Assembly: GCF_938030785.1 (NCBI RefSeq)
Contig: NZ_CALHIK010000110.1
Location: 1 to 18,171, forward strand
Source of the DNA: an uncultured Campylobacter sp.
GTDB lineage: Bacteria; Campylobacterota; Campylobacteria; Campylobacterales; Campylobacteraceae
Direction of reading: 5' to 3'
DNA length: 18,171 nt
The position numbers were made by a program, and so were the translations under genes. Position 1 is the first letter of the stretch; the number at the start of each line of letters is the position of its first letter. Positions 1 through 6,489 of this stretch are shown one piece after another. The notes below the pieces were generated by a model. That model searched no databases. It saw only the letters and a program-made list of their open reading frames with translations, and was not told the DNA's origin.

Positions 1-737
1 GCGACATCGTGGGCTCTGGCCCTGGACGCAACTGGGCGCACGTAAATAGCGTGGACTACGACCCAAGTGACGATAGCATCATCATCTCCAGCCGCCACCA
101 AGATGCCGTCATCAAGATCGGCCGCGACAAAAAAGTCAAATGGATAATGGGCGCGCACAAGGGCTGGAAGGACCAGTTTAAGGGATTCCTGCTTCAGCCG
201 GTGGATAAAGACGGCAAAAAAATCGTCTGCGAGGACGAGTACTCAAAATGCCCGGGCTACGAAAGCGAAACGGGCGGATTTGACTGGCAGTGGACGCAGC
301 ATACGGCGTTTAGAATCGACAGCAAGTCCAAAAAAGGCGTCGTTTATCTAACTGTCTTTGACAACGGCGACACCCGCGGCATGGAGCAGCCTGCGATGGC
401 GGGTATGAAATACTCCCGCGCGGTCGTTTATAAAATCGACGAAAAAGCTAAAACCGTCGAGCAGGTCTGGGAGTATGGCAAACAGCGCGGTAGCGAGTGG
501 TACAGCTCGGTCACTTCGCTAGCGCAGTATCAAGACGACCTAGATAGCGTGATGGTTTACTCAGCGGTTGCGGGCATGCAGTTTGACATCGCCAAAGGCC
601 GCCCGGTCGGTGTGCCTAGCCCTCACATCAACGAGTTTGAGTGGGGCGCAAAAGAGCCGTCAATCGAAATCAAAATGACCAACGCGATGGGCTATCAGGC
701 GTTTCCGTTTAGCCTAGAAAAGGCGTTTGAGAAGTAA
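1..737 (+). CDS. assT: Arylsulfate sulfotransferase AssT, C-terminal part (5' end outside window)
   Basis: The reading frame is open from the window edge, so the start lies upstream; the GTG at 9 is an internal Val codon. AssT is a periplasmic enzyme that moves sulfate from one phenolic ester to another phenol through a sulfated His. Numbering from that Val, the pattern WAHVNS with His11, then Arg29 (SSRHQDAV) exactly 18 residues later, matches the His356/Arg374 pair of E. coli AssT. His98 in WTQHTAF matches His436. Cys74 and Cys81 lie shortly before it, as does the disulfide near the active site of the E. coli enzyme. About 244 residues of a protein usually near 600 are visible, so the N-terminal domain, signal peptide and any upstream dsb partner genes cannot be judged. 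It ends in TAA followed by a hairpin and appears unrelated to the downstream carnitine genes. Confidence 0.9.
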   Translation, partial: DIVGSGPGRNWAHVNSVDYDPSDDSIIISSRHQDAVIKIGRDKKVKWIMGAHKGWKDQFKGFLLQPVDKDGKKIVCEDEYSKCPGYESETGGFDWQWTQHTAFRIDSKSKKGVVYLTVFDNGDTRGMEQPAMAGMKYSRAVVYKIDEKAKTVEQVWEYGKQRGSEWYSSVTSLAQYQDDLDSVMVYSAVAGMQFDIAKGRPVGVPSPHINEFEWGAKEPSIEIKMTNAMGYQAFPFSLEKAFEK

Positions 738-750
738 AATTTAAAATTTA

Positions 751-780
751 GCGGTCGCGTTTCGGGCGCGGCCGCTTTGA
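751..780 (+). terminator. Hairpin after assT, probable terminator
   Basis: GCGGTCGCG (751-759) pairs with CGCGGCCGC (767-775) with one G-T type mismatch and a 7-base loop. Only a short T run (TTT) follows, so it is a weak intrinsic terminator by classical rules. Its place 13 bases after the assT stop supports the role. Confidence 0.5.
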
Positions 781-1117
781 GTCAAAGCTAGCTTCAGAGC
801 CACTCTTGCTTTTTACCAGATTATAGATCCGATATACAACAGCAGGTTGCTTGCAAATACCGTAGAATAGGCAGAACTAAAGGCAATAATAAACTATCCA
901 AGAAATTTTATTAGCTAATATAAAAATTTAAACTTACGAAGTATAAATTTGAATTTTATCTAAATAAATGGGCCAAATTTGCGCTTAGCGCGTAAATAAT
1001 GATGTCGATATGTTTTTTATAAAATATCGATTCTAGCGCATATATACGAATACCGACATACAAAAAGCTTAATAAATTATTAAATTTAAATATTACCTTC
1101 TTTTATTTAGAAAACTA
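781..1117. other. Non-coding region upstream of the carnitine cluster
   Basis: No convincing gene is present. On the minus strand, 893 down to 813 encodes a 26-residue hydrophobic tail ending in a stop and preceded in frame by a stop at 894-896; it could be the decayed end of a membrane-protein gene. A GCGCT-T-AGCGC palindrome lies at 981-991. The string ACGAAGTATAA at 936-946 also occurs at the 3' edge of the intergenic repeat at 12450-12460. The rest is AT-rich. Confidence 0.6.
1005..1030. promoter_or_regulatory. Inverted repeat TCGATAT-N12-ATATCGA, possible operator
   Basis: Perfect 7-base arms at 1005-1011 and 1024-1030 are separated by 12 bases, about 90 bases before the -35 box of the fixA promoter. 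This is the best-formed dyad in the upstream region and could bind a dimeric regulator. No factor can be assigned from sequence. Confidence 0.3.
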
Positions 1118-1146
1118 TTGACAATTAATCATATTTATTATATAAT
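1118..1146 (+). promoter_or_regulatory. Consensus sigma-70 promoter of the fixA/cai cluster
   Basis: TTGACA at 1118-1123, a 17-base spacer and TATAAT at 1141-1146 form a perfect match to the bacterial housekeeping consensus. Start of transcription is expected near 1153, giving a leader of about 55 bases. TAATCA occurs at 1126-1131 and 1143-1148, its complement TGATTA at 1166-1171, and a TGAC-TTA-GTCA dyad at 1172-1182. These sit where a repressor or activator would touch the promoter. The AAGGAG ribosome binding site is at 1198-1203. Confidence 0.8.
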
Positions 1147-1208
1147 CACGATTAGAAAAATAACTTGATTATGACTTAGTCAAAATTTAATGACCATAAG
1201 GAGTAAAG

Positions 1209-1967
1209 ATGAAGATCCTAGTAGGATGCAAAGTTGTTCCAGAAGAACAAGATATCGCCGTAAACGGTGAAACTCTTGACGTTAGTAAGGCGAATCCGAA
1301 GATCAGCCAGTTTGATCTAAACGCCCTACAAGCGGCAGTAGACATCAAAGAGAAAAATGCCGACGCAAACATCAAAGTGCTAAGCATAGGTGGCAAAGGC
1401 CTTGAAAATACGAAAGTTAGAAAGGATATCCTTTCAAGAGGCGCAGACGAGCTCGTCGTTATATCAAGCGATAAATTTGAAAACTCGCTGCCTAGCGACA
1501 CTGCCGAGATATTTAAACAAACAGCCTCAAATTTAGGCTTTGATCTTATCATCTGCGGCGACGGCTCAGGCGATCTTTTTGCCGGTCAAACCGGTCTTAG
1601 AGTAGGCGCACTTCTTGATATCCCTGCGATCAACTGCGTAAATAAAATCGTATCTATCGATGCTTCAAAAATCGTAGTTCAAAGAGAGCTTGAAAACGAG
1701 ATCGAAGAGCTTGAGATCGCGCTTCCTGCGCTTATATGCGTATCTACCGATATCAACACTTCTGCGATTCCTGGCATGAAAGCGATCCTTGCGGCCGCTA
1801 AAAAACCGGTAAACGTTATGGATTCAAATTTTGATCTAAACGGCGTCGTAGAGCTAAAAGAGGTAAAAGCGCCTAAGAAAAAAGATAGGCTAAAAGTGAT
1901 CGTAGAGGGCGATAGCGACGAGAAGATCGCCGAATTTGCGGCAAATTTCAAAAAAGCGTTGAATTAA
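1209..1967 (+). CDS. fixA: FixA, electron-transfer flavoprotein beta-type subunit for carnitine reduction
   Basis: The 252-residue protein is close in length to E. coli FixA (about 256) and follows it through its length by recalled comparison: PEEQDIAVN near the start, KISQFDLNAL (31-40), the CGDGSGDLFAGQTG nucleotide-binding loop (116-129) and the ETF-beta signature stretch VSTDIN...PGMKAILAAAKKP (178-200). With FixB it forms a soluble flavoprotein that, by genetics in E. coli, is needed for anaerobic carnitine reduction and presumably feeds electrons to CaiA. It is the first gene after the consensus promoter. Its stop codon overlaps the AAGGAG site used by fixB, suggesting coupled translation. 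The start at 1209 is supported by AAGGAG five bases upstream. Confidence 0.95.
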   Translation: MKILVGCKVVPEEQDIAVNGETLDVSKANPKISQFDLNALQAAVDIKEKNADANIKVLSIGGKGLENTKVRKDILSRGADELVVISSDKFENSLPSDTAEIFKQTASNLGFDLIICGDGSGDLFAGQTGLRVGALLDIPAINCVNKIVSIDASKIVVQRELENEIEELEIALPALICVSTDINTSAIPGMKAILAAAKKPVNVMDSNFDLNGVVELKEVKAPKKKDRLKVIVEGDSDEKIAEFAANFKKALN

Positions 1968-1977
1968 GGAGAAGGCG

Positions 1978-2898
1978 ATGAGTAAAGTTTCTAACGTATG
2001 GGTTTTTAGCGATGCGGCAAATCGCCTAGAAGAAGTAATGGGCGGCGCGAAAGAGCTTGGCGAAAAGGTAATTTGTTTCGTAATGAATGCAGAAGACGCA
2101 AAAAAAGCATTTGCGCTCGGAGCGGATGAGGCTTTGGTTGCTAAAGAGGGCGAGCTAGCAGAAAATTTGGTCCCTAGCTTTGCAAAAGCTTTAAACGGTC
2201 AAAGCGGCATAGTTTTAATGCCAAATTCCAGAAGATGCAAAGCCGTAGCTGCGATGCTAGGCGCTAAGCTAAATGCGGGCGTTTGCACCGAGGTAAACGA
2301 AGTAAGCGTAGAGGGCGGCGTGGTTTGTAAAAGGATGATGTACGGCGGTCTAGCCGTAGGTAGCGAGAAAATCGGCTCAAGCATCGCGATCATAGTCGCA
2401 AACAGCGGAGCGTTCGCCCCTGCACAGGCAAATTCCGCAAGCGACAAAGAGCCGAAAGCTTTAGAATTTGTAGAGCCGAAAAGCGCTATCAAATGCCTTA
2501 ACAAGCTTCCGAAACAATCAAGCTCGGTCGATCTTAATAAAGCAAAAAGAATCGTCGCTGTCGGCCGCGGTATCGCAAGAGAGGAAGATCTTGCGATGGC
2601 TCGCGCGCTTTGCGAGGCTCTTGGCGCAGAGCTTGGTTGTTCACGCCCGATCGCCGAAAGCGAAAAATGGATGGAGCACGAGAGATATATCGGTATCTCA
2701 AGCGTTATGCCAAAACCTGAAATTTACGTATCAGTCGGTATTTCAGGACAGATCCAGCACATGGTCGGCGTAAAAGACGCAGGCAAGATCATCGTTATCA
2801 ATAAAGACAAAAACGCACCTATCTTTGATTATGCAGATTACGGCATCGTAGGCGACCTTTATAAGGTCATTCCAACGCTTGTAAACGCTTTAAAATAA
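1978..2898 (+). CDS. fixB: FixB, electron-transfer flavoprotein alpha-type subunit
   Basis: This 306-residue partner of FixA (E. coli FixB is about 313) has an N-terminal ETF domain and a C-terminal FAD-binding domain starting near residue 187. The latter shows KRIVAVGRGIA (190-200), GISGQIQH (254-261) and the NKDKNAPIFDYADYGIVGD segment (275-293) that cradles FAD in this family. The gene starts ten bases after fixA, with AAGGAG overlapping the fixA stop. Its own stop overlaps the AAGGAG of caiD in the same way. Its placement beside caiD rather than fixC differs from the E. coli fixABCX operon, but homology leaves little doubt about identity. Confidence 0.95.
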   Translation: MSKVSNVWVFSDAANRLEEVMGGAKELGEKVICFVMNAEDAKKAFALGADEALVAKEGELAENLVPSFAKALNGQSGIVLMPNSRRCKAVAAMLGAKLNAGVCTEVNEVSVEGGVVCKRMMYGGLAVGSEKIGSSIAIIVANSGAFAPAQANSASDKEPKALEFVEPKSAIKCLNKLPKQSSSVDLNKAKRIVAVGRGIAREEDLAMARALCEALGAELGCSRPIAESEKWMEHERYIGISSVMPKPEIYVSVGISGQIQHMVGVKDAGKIIVINKDKNAPIFDYADYGIVGDLYKVIPTLVNALK

Positions 2899-2908
2899 GG
2901 AGAATAAA

Positions 2909-3697
2909 ATGGCAAATTATCACGGTTCAAACGAAGTTATCAGCGAGTTAAGAGAAGACGGAATTTTAATCCTAACGATCAATAGACCGGAGAAAAGAAA
3001 CGCGCTAAATGGCGCTACTTCTGCAAAAATGGAAGAAATTTTAAATTTAGCCGAGAAAGATAAAGCCGTTCGCGTTATCATCGTAACAGGAGCGGGCGAG
3101 AAGAGCTTTTGCGCCGGCGAGGATCTAAGCGAGCTAAGCAGCACCGGCGAGTGCCAAACCGTTACCGAGCACGGATTCGGCGGTCTTACGAACAGACTAA
3201 GCGCTAAACCTATCATCTGCGCAGTAAACGGCACAGCCGTAGGCGGCGGTATGGAGATAGCCGTATCTTGCGATCTTATCGTTGCCGTTAAGGGCGCTAG
3301 ATTTGGACTACCTGAAGTAAAAGTAGGTCTTATCGCATCAACCGGCGGTCTAGTACGCATGGCAAGAGAGCTTCCTAGAAAGATCGCTATGGAGCTATGC
3401 TTAACCGGTAGGCTAATCTACGCAGACGAAGCAAAAGAGATCGGCATCGTAAACTACGTCGTAGAGCCAGAGGAGCTAATGAACAAAGCTATCGAGCTTG
3501 CCGAGACTATCGCGGCAAACGCTCCGCTATCTCTAAAGATCACGAAAGAGATCATGCACGTAGCTCCGTCTATGTCGCTTGACGATGCGATGAGGTATTC
3601 AGATACCGCTTACCGCTTCATCGAAAAGACTGCCGACGGCGTAGAGGGGCCTCTTGCCTTTATGGAGAAGAGAAAACCGAACTGGTCGGGCAAATAA
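2909..3697 (+). CDS. caiD: CaiD, carnitinyl-CoA dehydratase (crotonobetainyl-CoA hydratase)
   Basis: A crotonase-fold enzyme of 262 residues (E. coli CaiD 261) that interconverts L-carnitinyl-CoA and crotonobetainyl-CoA in the cytoplasm. The oxyanion-hole segments are SFCAGEDL (66-73) and GTAVGGGMEIA (108-118). The two catalytic acids of the crotonase family are present as Glu116 (GGGMEI) and Glu136 (LPEVKVG), matching Glu111 and Glu131 of E. coli CaiD. The ending DGVEGPLAFMEKRKPNW closely resembles the E. coli tail. Other crotonases share the fold, but the neighbours make the carnitine role secure. The gene lies eleven bases after fixB and is followed by a hairpin, so it may close a first transcript segment. 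Confidence 0.93.
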   Translation: MANYHGSNEVISELREDGILILTINRPEKRNALNGATSAKMEEILNLAEKDKAVRVIIVTGAGEKSFCAGEDLSELSSTGECQTVTEHGFGGLTNRLSAKPIICAVNGTAVGGGMEIAVSCDLIVAVKGARFGLPEVKVGLIASTGGLVRMARELPRKIAMELCLTGRLIYADEAKEIGIVNYVVEPEELMNKAIELAETIAANAPLSLKITKEIMHVAPSMSLDDAMRYSDTAYRFIEKTADGVEGPLAFMEKRKPNWSGK

Positions 3698-3712
3698 TCA
3701 AATAAGTAGAGC

Positions 3713-3736
3713 GCGCCTCTTAAAATTTAGAGGCGC
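3713..3736 (+). terminator. Hairpin after caiD, terminator or attenuator
   Basis: GCGCCTCT (3713-3720) and AGAGGCGC (3729-3736) form a perfect 8-base stem with loop TAAAATTT, followed by CTTATGCTTTTG. It lies in the 104-base gap before the micropeptide gene. I see no strong new promoter after it, so it may lower rather than stop transcription into the distal genes. Confidence 0.5.
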
Positions 3737-3801
3737 CTTATGCTTTTGTAAATTTAAACGCGGTTTTAAATTTTCAAAAACATAAACAAGAGGGGGCTTT
3801 T

Positions 3802-3909
3802 ATGGGAGAGATTATCTTTTCGGTATTTACGGGCGTCTGTCTTGTGGTAACGGGCATAATCTTGAGCGCAAATTTAAGCTCAGAGCAAAGAAAGATCAAA
3901 GAGGATTAA
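3802..3909 (+). CDS. 35-residue single-pass membrane peptide, likely symporter accessory subunit
   Basis: This short open frame starts with ATG behind an AGGGGG site (3791-3796) and ends one base before the start of the SSS symporter gene. The peptide begins MGEIIFSVFTG, has one hydrophobic span (about residues 4-22) and ends in a charged tail (SSEQRKIKED). The symporter's ribosome binding site (AAAGAGG) lies inside its last codons, so the two are probably co-translated. Tiny membrane peptides encoded directly before Na+/solute symporters occur in other bacteria (for example MetS with MetP). Assignment as an accessory subunit is inferred from size, topology and position. Confidence 0.7.
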   Translation: MGEIIFSVFTGVCLVVTGIILSANLSSEQRKIKED

Positions 3910-3910
3910 G

Positions 3911-5512
3911 ATGAACGTTTATATGGTTGGCGTTTTTATCGGTATCTGCATCTACCTACTCATAGGTCTTTACGCCGGTAAAAAGGTTAAAAACCTAGAG
4001 GACTTTTACGTAAACGGTAGAAATTCTACAACCATCTTTATAGCAGGCACGATGTTTGCCTCGATGCTAAGCACCAACGGCTTTATGGGTGATACGGCTT
4101 ACGCTTACGGCGGTAATATCACTACGATCTTTCTTATCAACACCCTTTGCGCATGCGGCTATATCATAGGACCGCTGTATTTTGGCAGATTTATCAGACG
4201 CGCGAAAGTAAATACGATGCCTAGCTACTTTTTTTACAGATTTAATTCAAAAAGAATTCAAAGATTTGCCGGCATCATCACGGTTATTTCATTAAGCGCG
4301 TATCTACTTAGCGTGATTACGGGAACGTCCATTTTGATGGAGGCGCTTAGCGGATTTGACAGAGCGATCTGTCTTTTCATATCGTGGCTATGCATACTGC
4401 TTTTTACGATATATTCGGGCTCAAGAGGCGTCATCATCATAGATACGGCGATGTGCTTGTGCTTTTTGCTCTCGACCGTTTTCGTGGGATATTTTGTTTT
4501 TGCAGAGGTCGGCGGAGTGTCAAATTTGATCCAAAAGCTCGCCGTAAATCCTAACACGCCAAAAGACCTGCTGTCTTATCACGGCAACACCGGCGGTGGA
4601 AGCGTATTTGATATAGTTAGCTACGCCGTGACGCTAGGTATCGTTTGGCTGGTAACGGTCTCTGTTAGTCCGTGGCAAGCGGGCAGAAATTTGATGTCTA
4701 AAAACGAGCACGTTATATTTCGCTCAGGCGTGATTTCCGCGCTTTTAACGATATTTTTCCTACTTTTTCTTTATATCATCTCAATTAGCATAATAGAGCT
4801 AAATCCAAATATGGCAAAACCGGAGCAAGTCATCATATGGGCGGCTTACGAGGTCGTGCCGCAGGTGCTTGGAGTGTTTTTGCTAACGGGAATTTTATCT
4901 GCGGGCCTTAGCTCGGCGACGACATTTTTATCGGTCGTTAGCTTTAGCCTCGCAAACGATATTTTCGAGATAAATTTTAAAAGCGAAAAGCAGCAGGTAA
5001 ATTTTACCAGGATCGTCGTATTCGTTGTTAGCGTCGCGGCGCTTATAGTGGCGTATTTCGATCTAGCGAGCATCCGCATCATGGCGTGGTTTGCAAGCAC
5101 GATAATCGCAGCTTCTTGGGGATTTTTAGCCTTTGCTAGCGTTTGGAGCAAATGGCTTACCGAGCGCGGCGCGTTTTTATCGATGATGGGCGGATTTTTC
5201 GGATACCTCGGCAGCAAAGCCTTAGTGGAGTTTGCCGGCGTGCCGCTTAAAAATTTCTTCGATCCGTTTTTTATAGGAGTTTTTATCAGTATCGCTTTGG
5301 CGATACTGGGCTCAAAAGGGCAAAAAAGAACCGCCGCAGAGATGGAATTCCAGACAAATTTACATATCCTGCCGCAAAGCGAGCAAAATTTAAAAGATTA
5401 CAAGATAGATAAAATTTACGCTTATGTTTTGATAGCTTCGGGCGCCGTTCTTACGTGGCTATTGATCACGTATTGGGCGGTGCCTTACAATGAAATAAAG
5501 GGAATGTTATGA
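3911..5512 (+). CDS. Sodium/solute symporter (SSS family), substrate unknown
   Basis: A 533-residue, highly hydrophobic protein with about 13 predicted membrane spans. The N-terminus (YAGKKVKNLEDFYVNGRN, 21-38) is typical of the SSS/SLC5 family. The family core is visible as SPWQAGRNLMSKNE (253-266), and GLSSATTFLSVVSF (332-345) carries the Ser/Thr residues expected at the Na2 site. This is a secondary carrier driven by sodium, unlike CaiT. Its position between caiD and caiT and its four-base overlap (ATGA) with the esterase gene suggest that it imports the esterase substrate or a carnitine derivative. Proline, pantothenate or other organic acids cannot be ruled out. AAATTT hexamers are more frequent in this gene than in caiT or caiA. 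Confidence 0.88.
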   Translation: MNVYMVGVFIGICIYLLIGLYAGKKVKNLEDFYVNGRNSTTIFIAGTMFASMLSTNGFMGDTAYAYGGNITTIFLINTLCACGYIIGPLYFGRFIRRAKVNTMPSYFFYRFNSKRIQRFAGIITVISLSAYLLSVITGTSILMEALSGFDRAICLFISWLCILLFTIYSGSRGVIIIDTAMCLCFLLSTVFVGYFVFAEVGGVSNLIQKLAVNPNTPKDLLSYHGNTGGGSVFDIVSYAVTLGIVWLVTVSVSPWQAGRNLMSKNEHVIFRSGVISALLTIFFLLFLYIISISIIELNPNMAKPEQVIIWAAYEVVPQVLGVFLLTGILSAGLSSATTFLSVVSFSLANDIFEINFKSEKQQVNFTRIVVFVVSVAALIVAYFDLASIRIMAWFASTIIAASWGFLAFASVWSKWLTERGAFLSMMGGFFGYLGSKALVEFAGVPLKNFFDPFFIGVFISIALAILGSKGQKRTAAEMEFQTNLHILPQSEQNLKDYKIDKIYAYVLIASGAVLTWLLITYWAVPYNEIKGML

Positions 5513-6477
5513 ACGTAAAAAATAAAATCGACGTGGTAGCTAAGCTCTCGGCCGAGATGAAAAAGGTCGTAGAAGTTCAGCTAGCTAACGCTCCTGCCGA
5601 GCCTGCCGAGACAAACGAGCAGATGAGGCAAAACTACGAAAACGAGAGAAAATTTTGGAACGAGGGCGGTCCCGTGATGCATGATAGCAAAGACGTTTGG
5701 GTCGAATTTGAAGGAAGCCGCATCAGGACTAGGATCTATTATCCAAATTTACAGAGCGAATACAAAACGATATTTTTCATCCACGGCGGCGGCTGGGTCG
5801 TAGGCAGCATCGACACGCACGATAGGATTATGAGGATTTTAGCAGGTCTTAGCGGATGCGCGGTGATCGGCATAGACTACACCTTGGCGCCGGATAAAAA
5901 ATATCCGTTTCAGATTAGAGAGTGCGACGCGGCGATCGATCATTTTTTGGCAAATTTTAAAGAATATAAAATTTCGCCCGATTTTATCGCATACGCCGGC
6001 GATAGCGCGGGCGCTAATATGTGCATGGGCACCTATTTATATAGACGAGACGGCGGCAAAGATAGCGGCAGCGTAAAGGCTATGGCGCTATTTTACGGGC
6101 TTTACGGCTTAAAAGACTCGGCCTCTCGCTCGCTTTACGGCAACGAGATAGACTGGCTAAGGCCTGAAGATATGGAATATTATTTTAGAGAGTATCTACA
6201 AAGCAGCGAGGATGAGGAGAAGCCGTACGTAAATATTTTAAACGCCGATCTTACCTGGGGCGTGCCGCCTTGCTTTATAGGCGCTTGCGAATTTGATCCG
6301 CTCAAAGACGACAGCGTAGCGTTGTATGAAATTTTAAAGGAACGAAACGATAGCAAATTTAAAGAGTATAAAGGCGTTATGCACGCGTTTTTGCACTTTA
6401 GCAGAATGATGGAAGCGGCAAGCGGCGCCCTAGAAGACGGGGCGGAGTTTATCAAAAACAAATTCAAAATCTCATAA
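5509..6477 (+). CDS. Alpha/beta hydrolase, HSL/acetyl-esterase type
   Basis: A cytoplasmic 322-residue esterase without a signal peptide. The HGGG oxyanion-hole motif of the hormone-sensitive-lipase family is at 92-95, the nucleophile Ser166 lies in GDSAG (164-168), the acid is probably Asp263 (EFDPLKDD), and the base is His292 (GVMHAFLHF). A complete catalytic triad is therefore visible. The start overlaps the symporter stop as ATGA, a strong sign of coupled expression and a shared substrate. E. coli cai operons have no such gene. Hydrolysis of acylcarnitines or another ester to release carnitine is my inference; the family is broad, and a general carboxylesterase is equally compatible with the motifs. 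Confidence 0.9.
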   Translation: MNVKNKIDVVAKLSAEMKKVVEVQLANAPAEPAETNEQMRQNYENERKFWNEGGPVMHDSKDVWVEFEGSRIRTRIYYPNLQSEYKTIFFIHGGGWVVGSIDTHDRIMRILAGLSGCAVIGIDYTLAPDKKYPFQIRECDAAIDHFLANFKEYKISPDFIAYAGDSAGANMCMGTYLYRRDGGKDSGSVKAMALFYGLYGLKDSASRSLYGNEIDWLRPEDMEYYFREYLQSSEDEEKPYVNILNADLTWGVPPCFIGACEFDPLKDDSVALYEILKERNDSKFKEYKGVMHAFLHFSRMMEAASGALEDGAEFIKNKFKIS

Positions 6478-6489
6478 GAAGGAGTTCAA

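Noticed and set aside
738..1208. tRNA or structured riboswitch upstream of fixA
   Set aside because: I could trace no cloverleaf or known riboswitch core, and the leader after the predicted start site is only about 55 bases.
1187..3360. Several minus-strand frames opposite fixA, fixB and caiD
   Set aside because: Each is antisense to a well-supported gene, Ser/Pro-rich and without start signals.
3911..5512. Naming the SSS carrier as a proline (PutP) or pantothenate (PanF) transporter
   Set aside because: The family is clear, but no substrate-specific feature is visible and the neighbours point to carnitine or ester metabolism.
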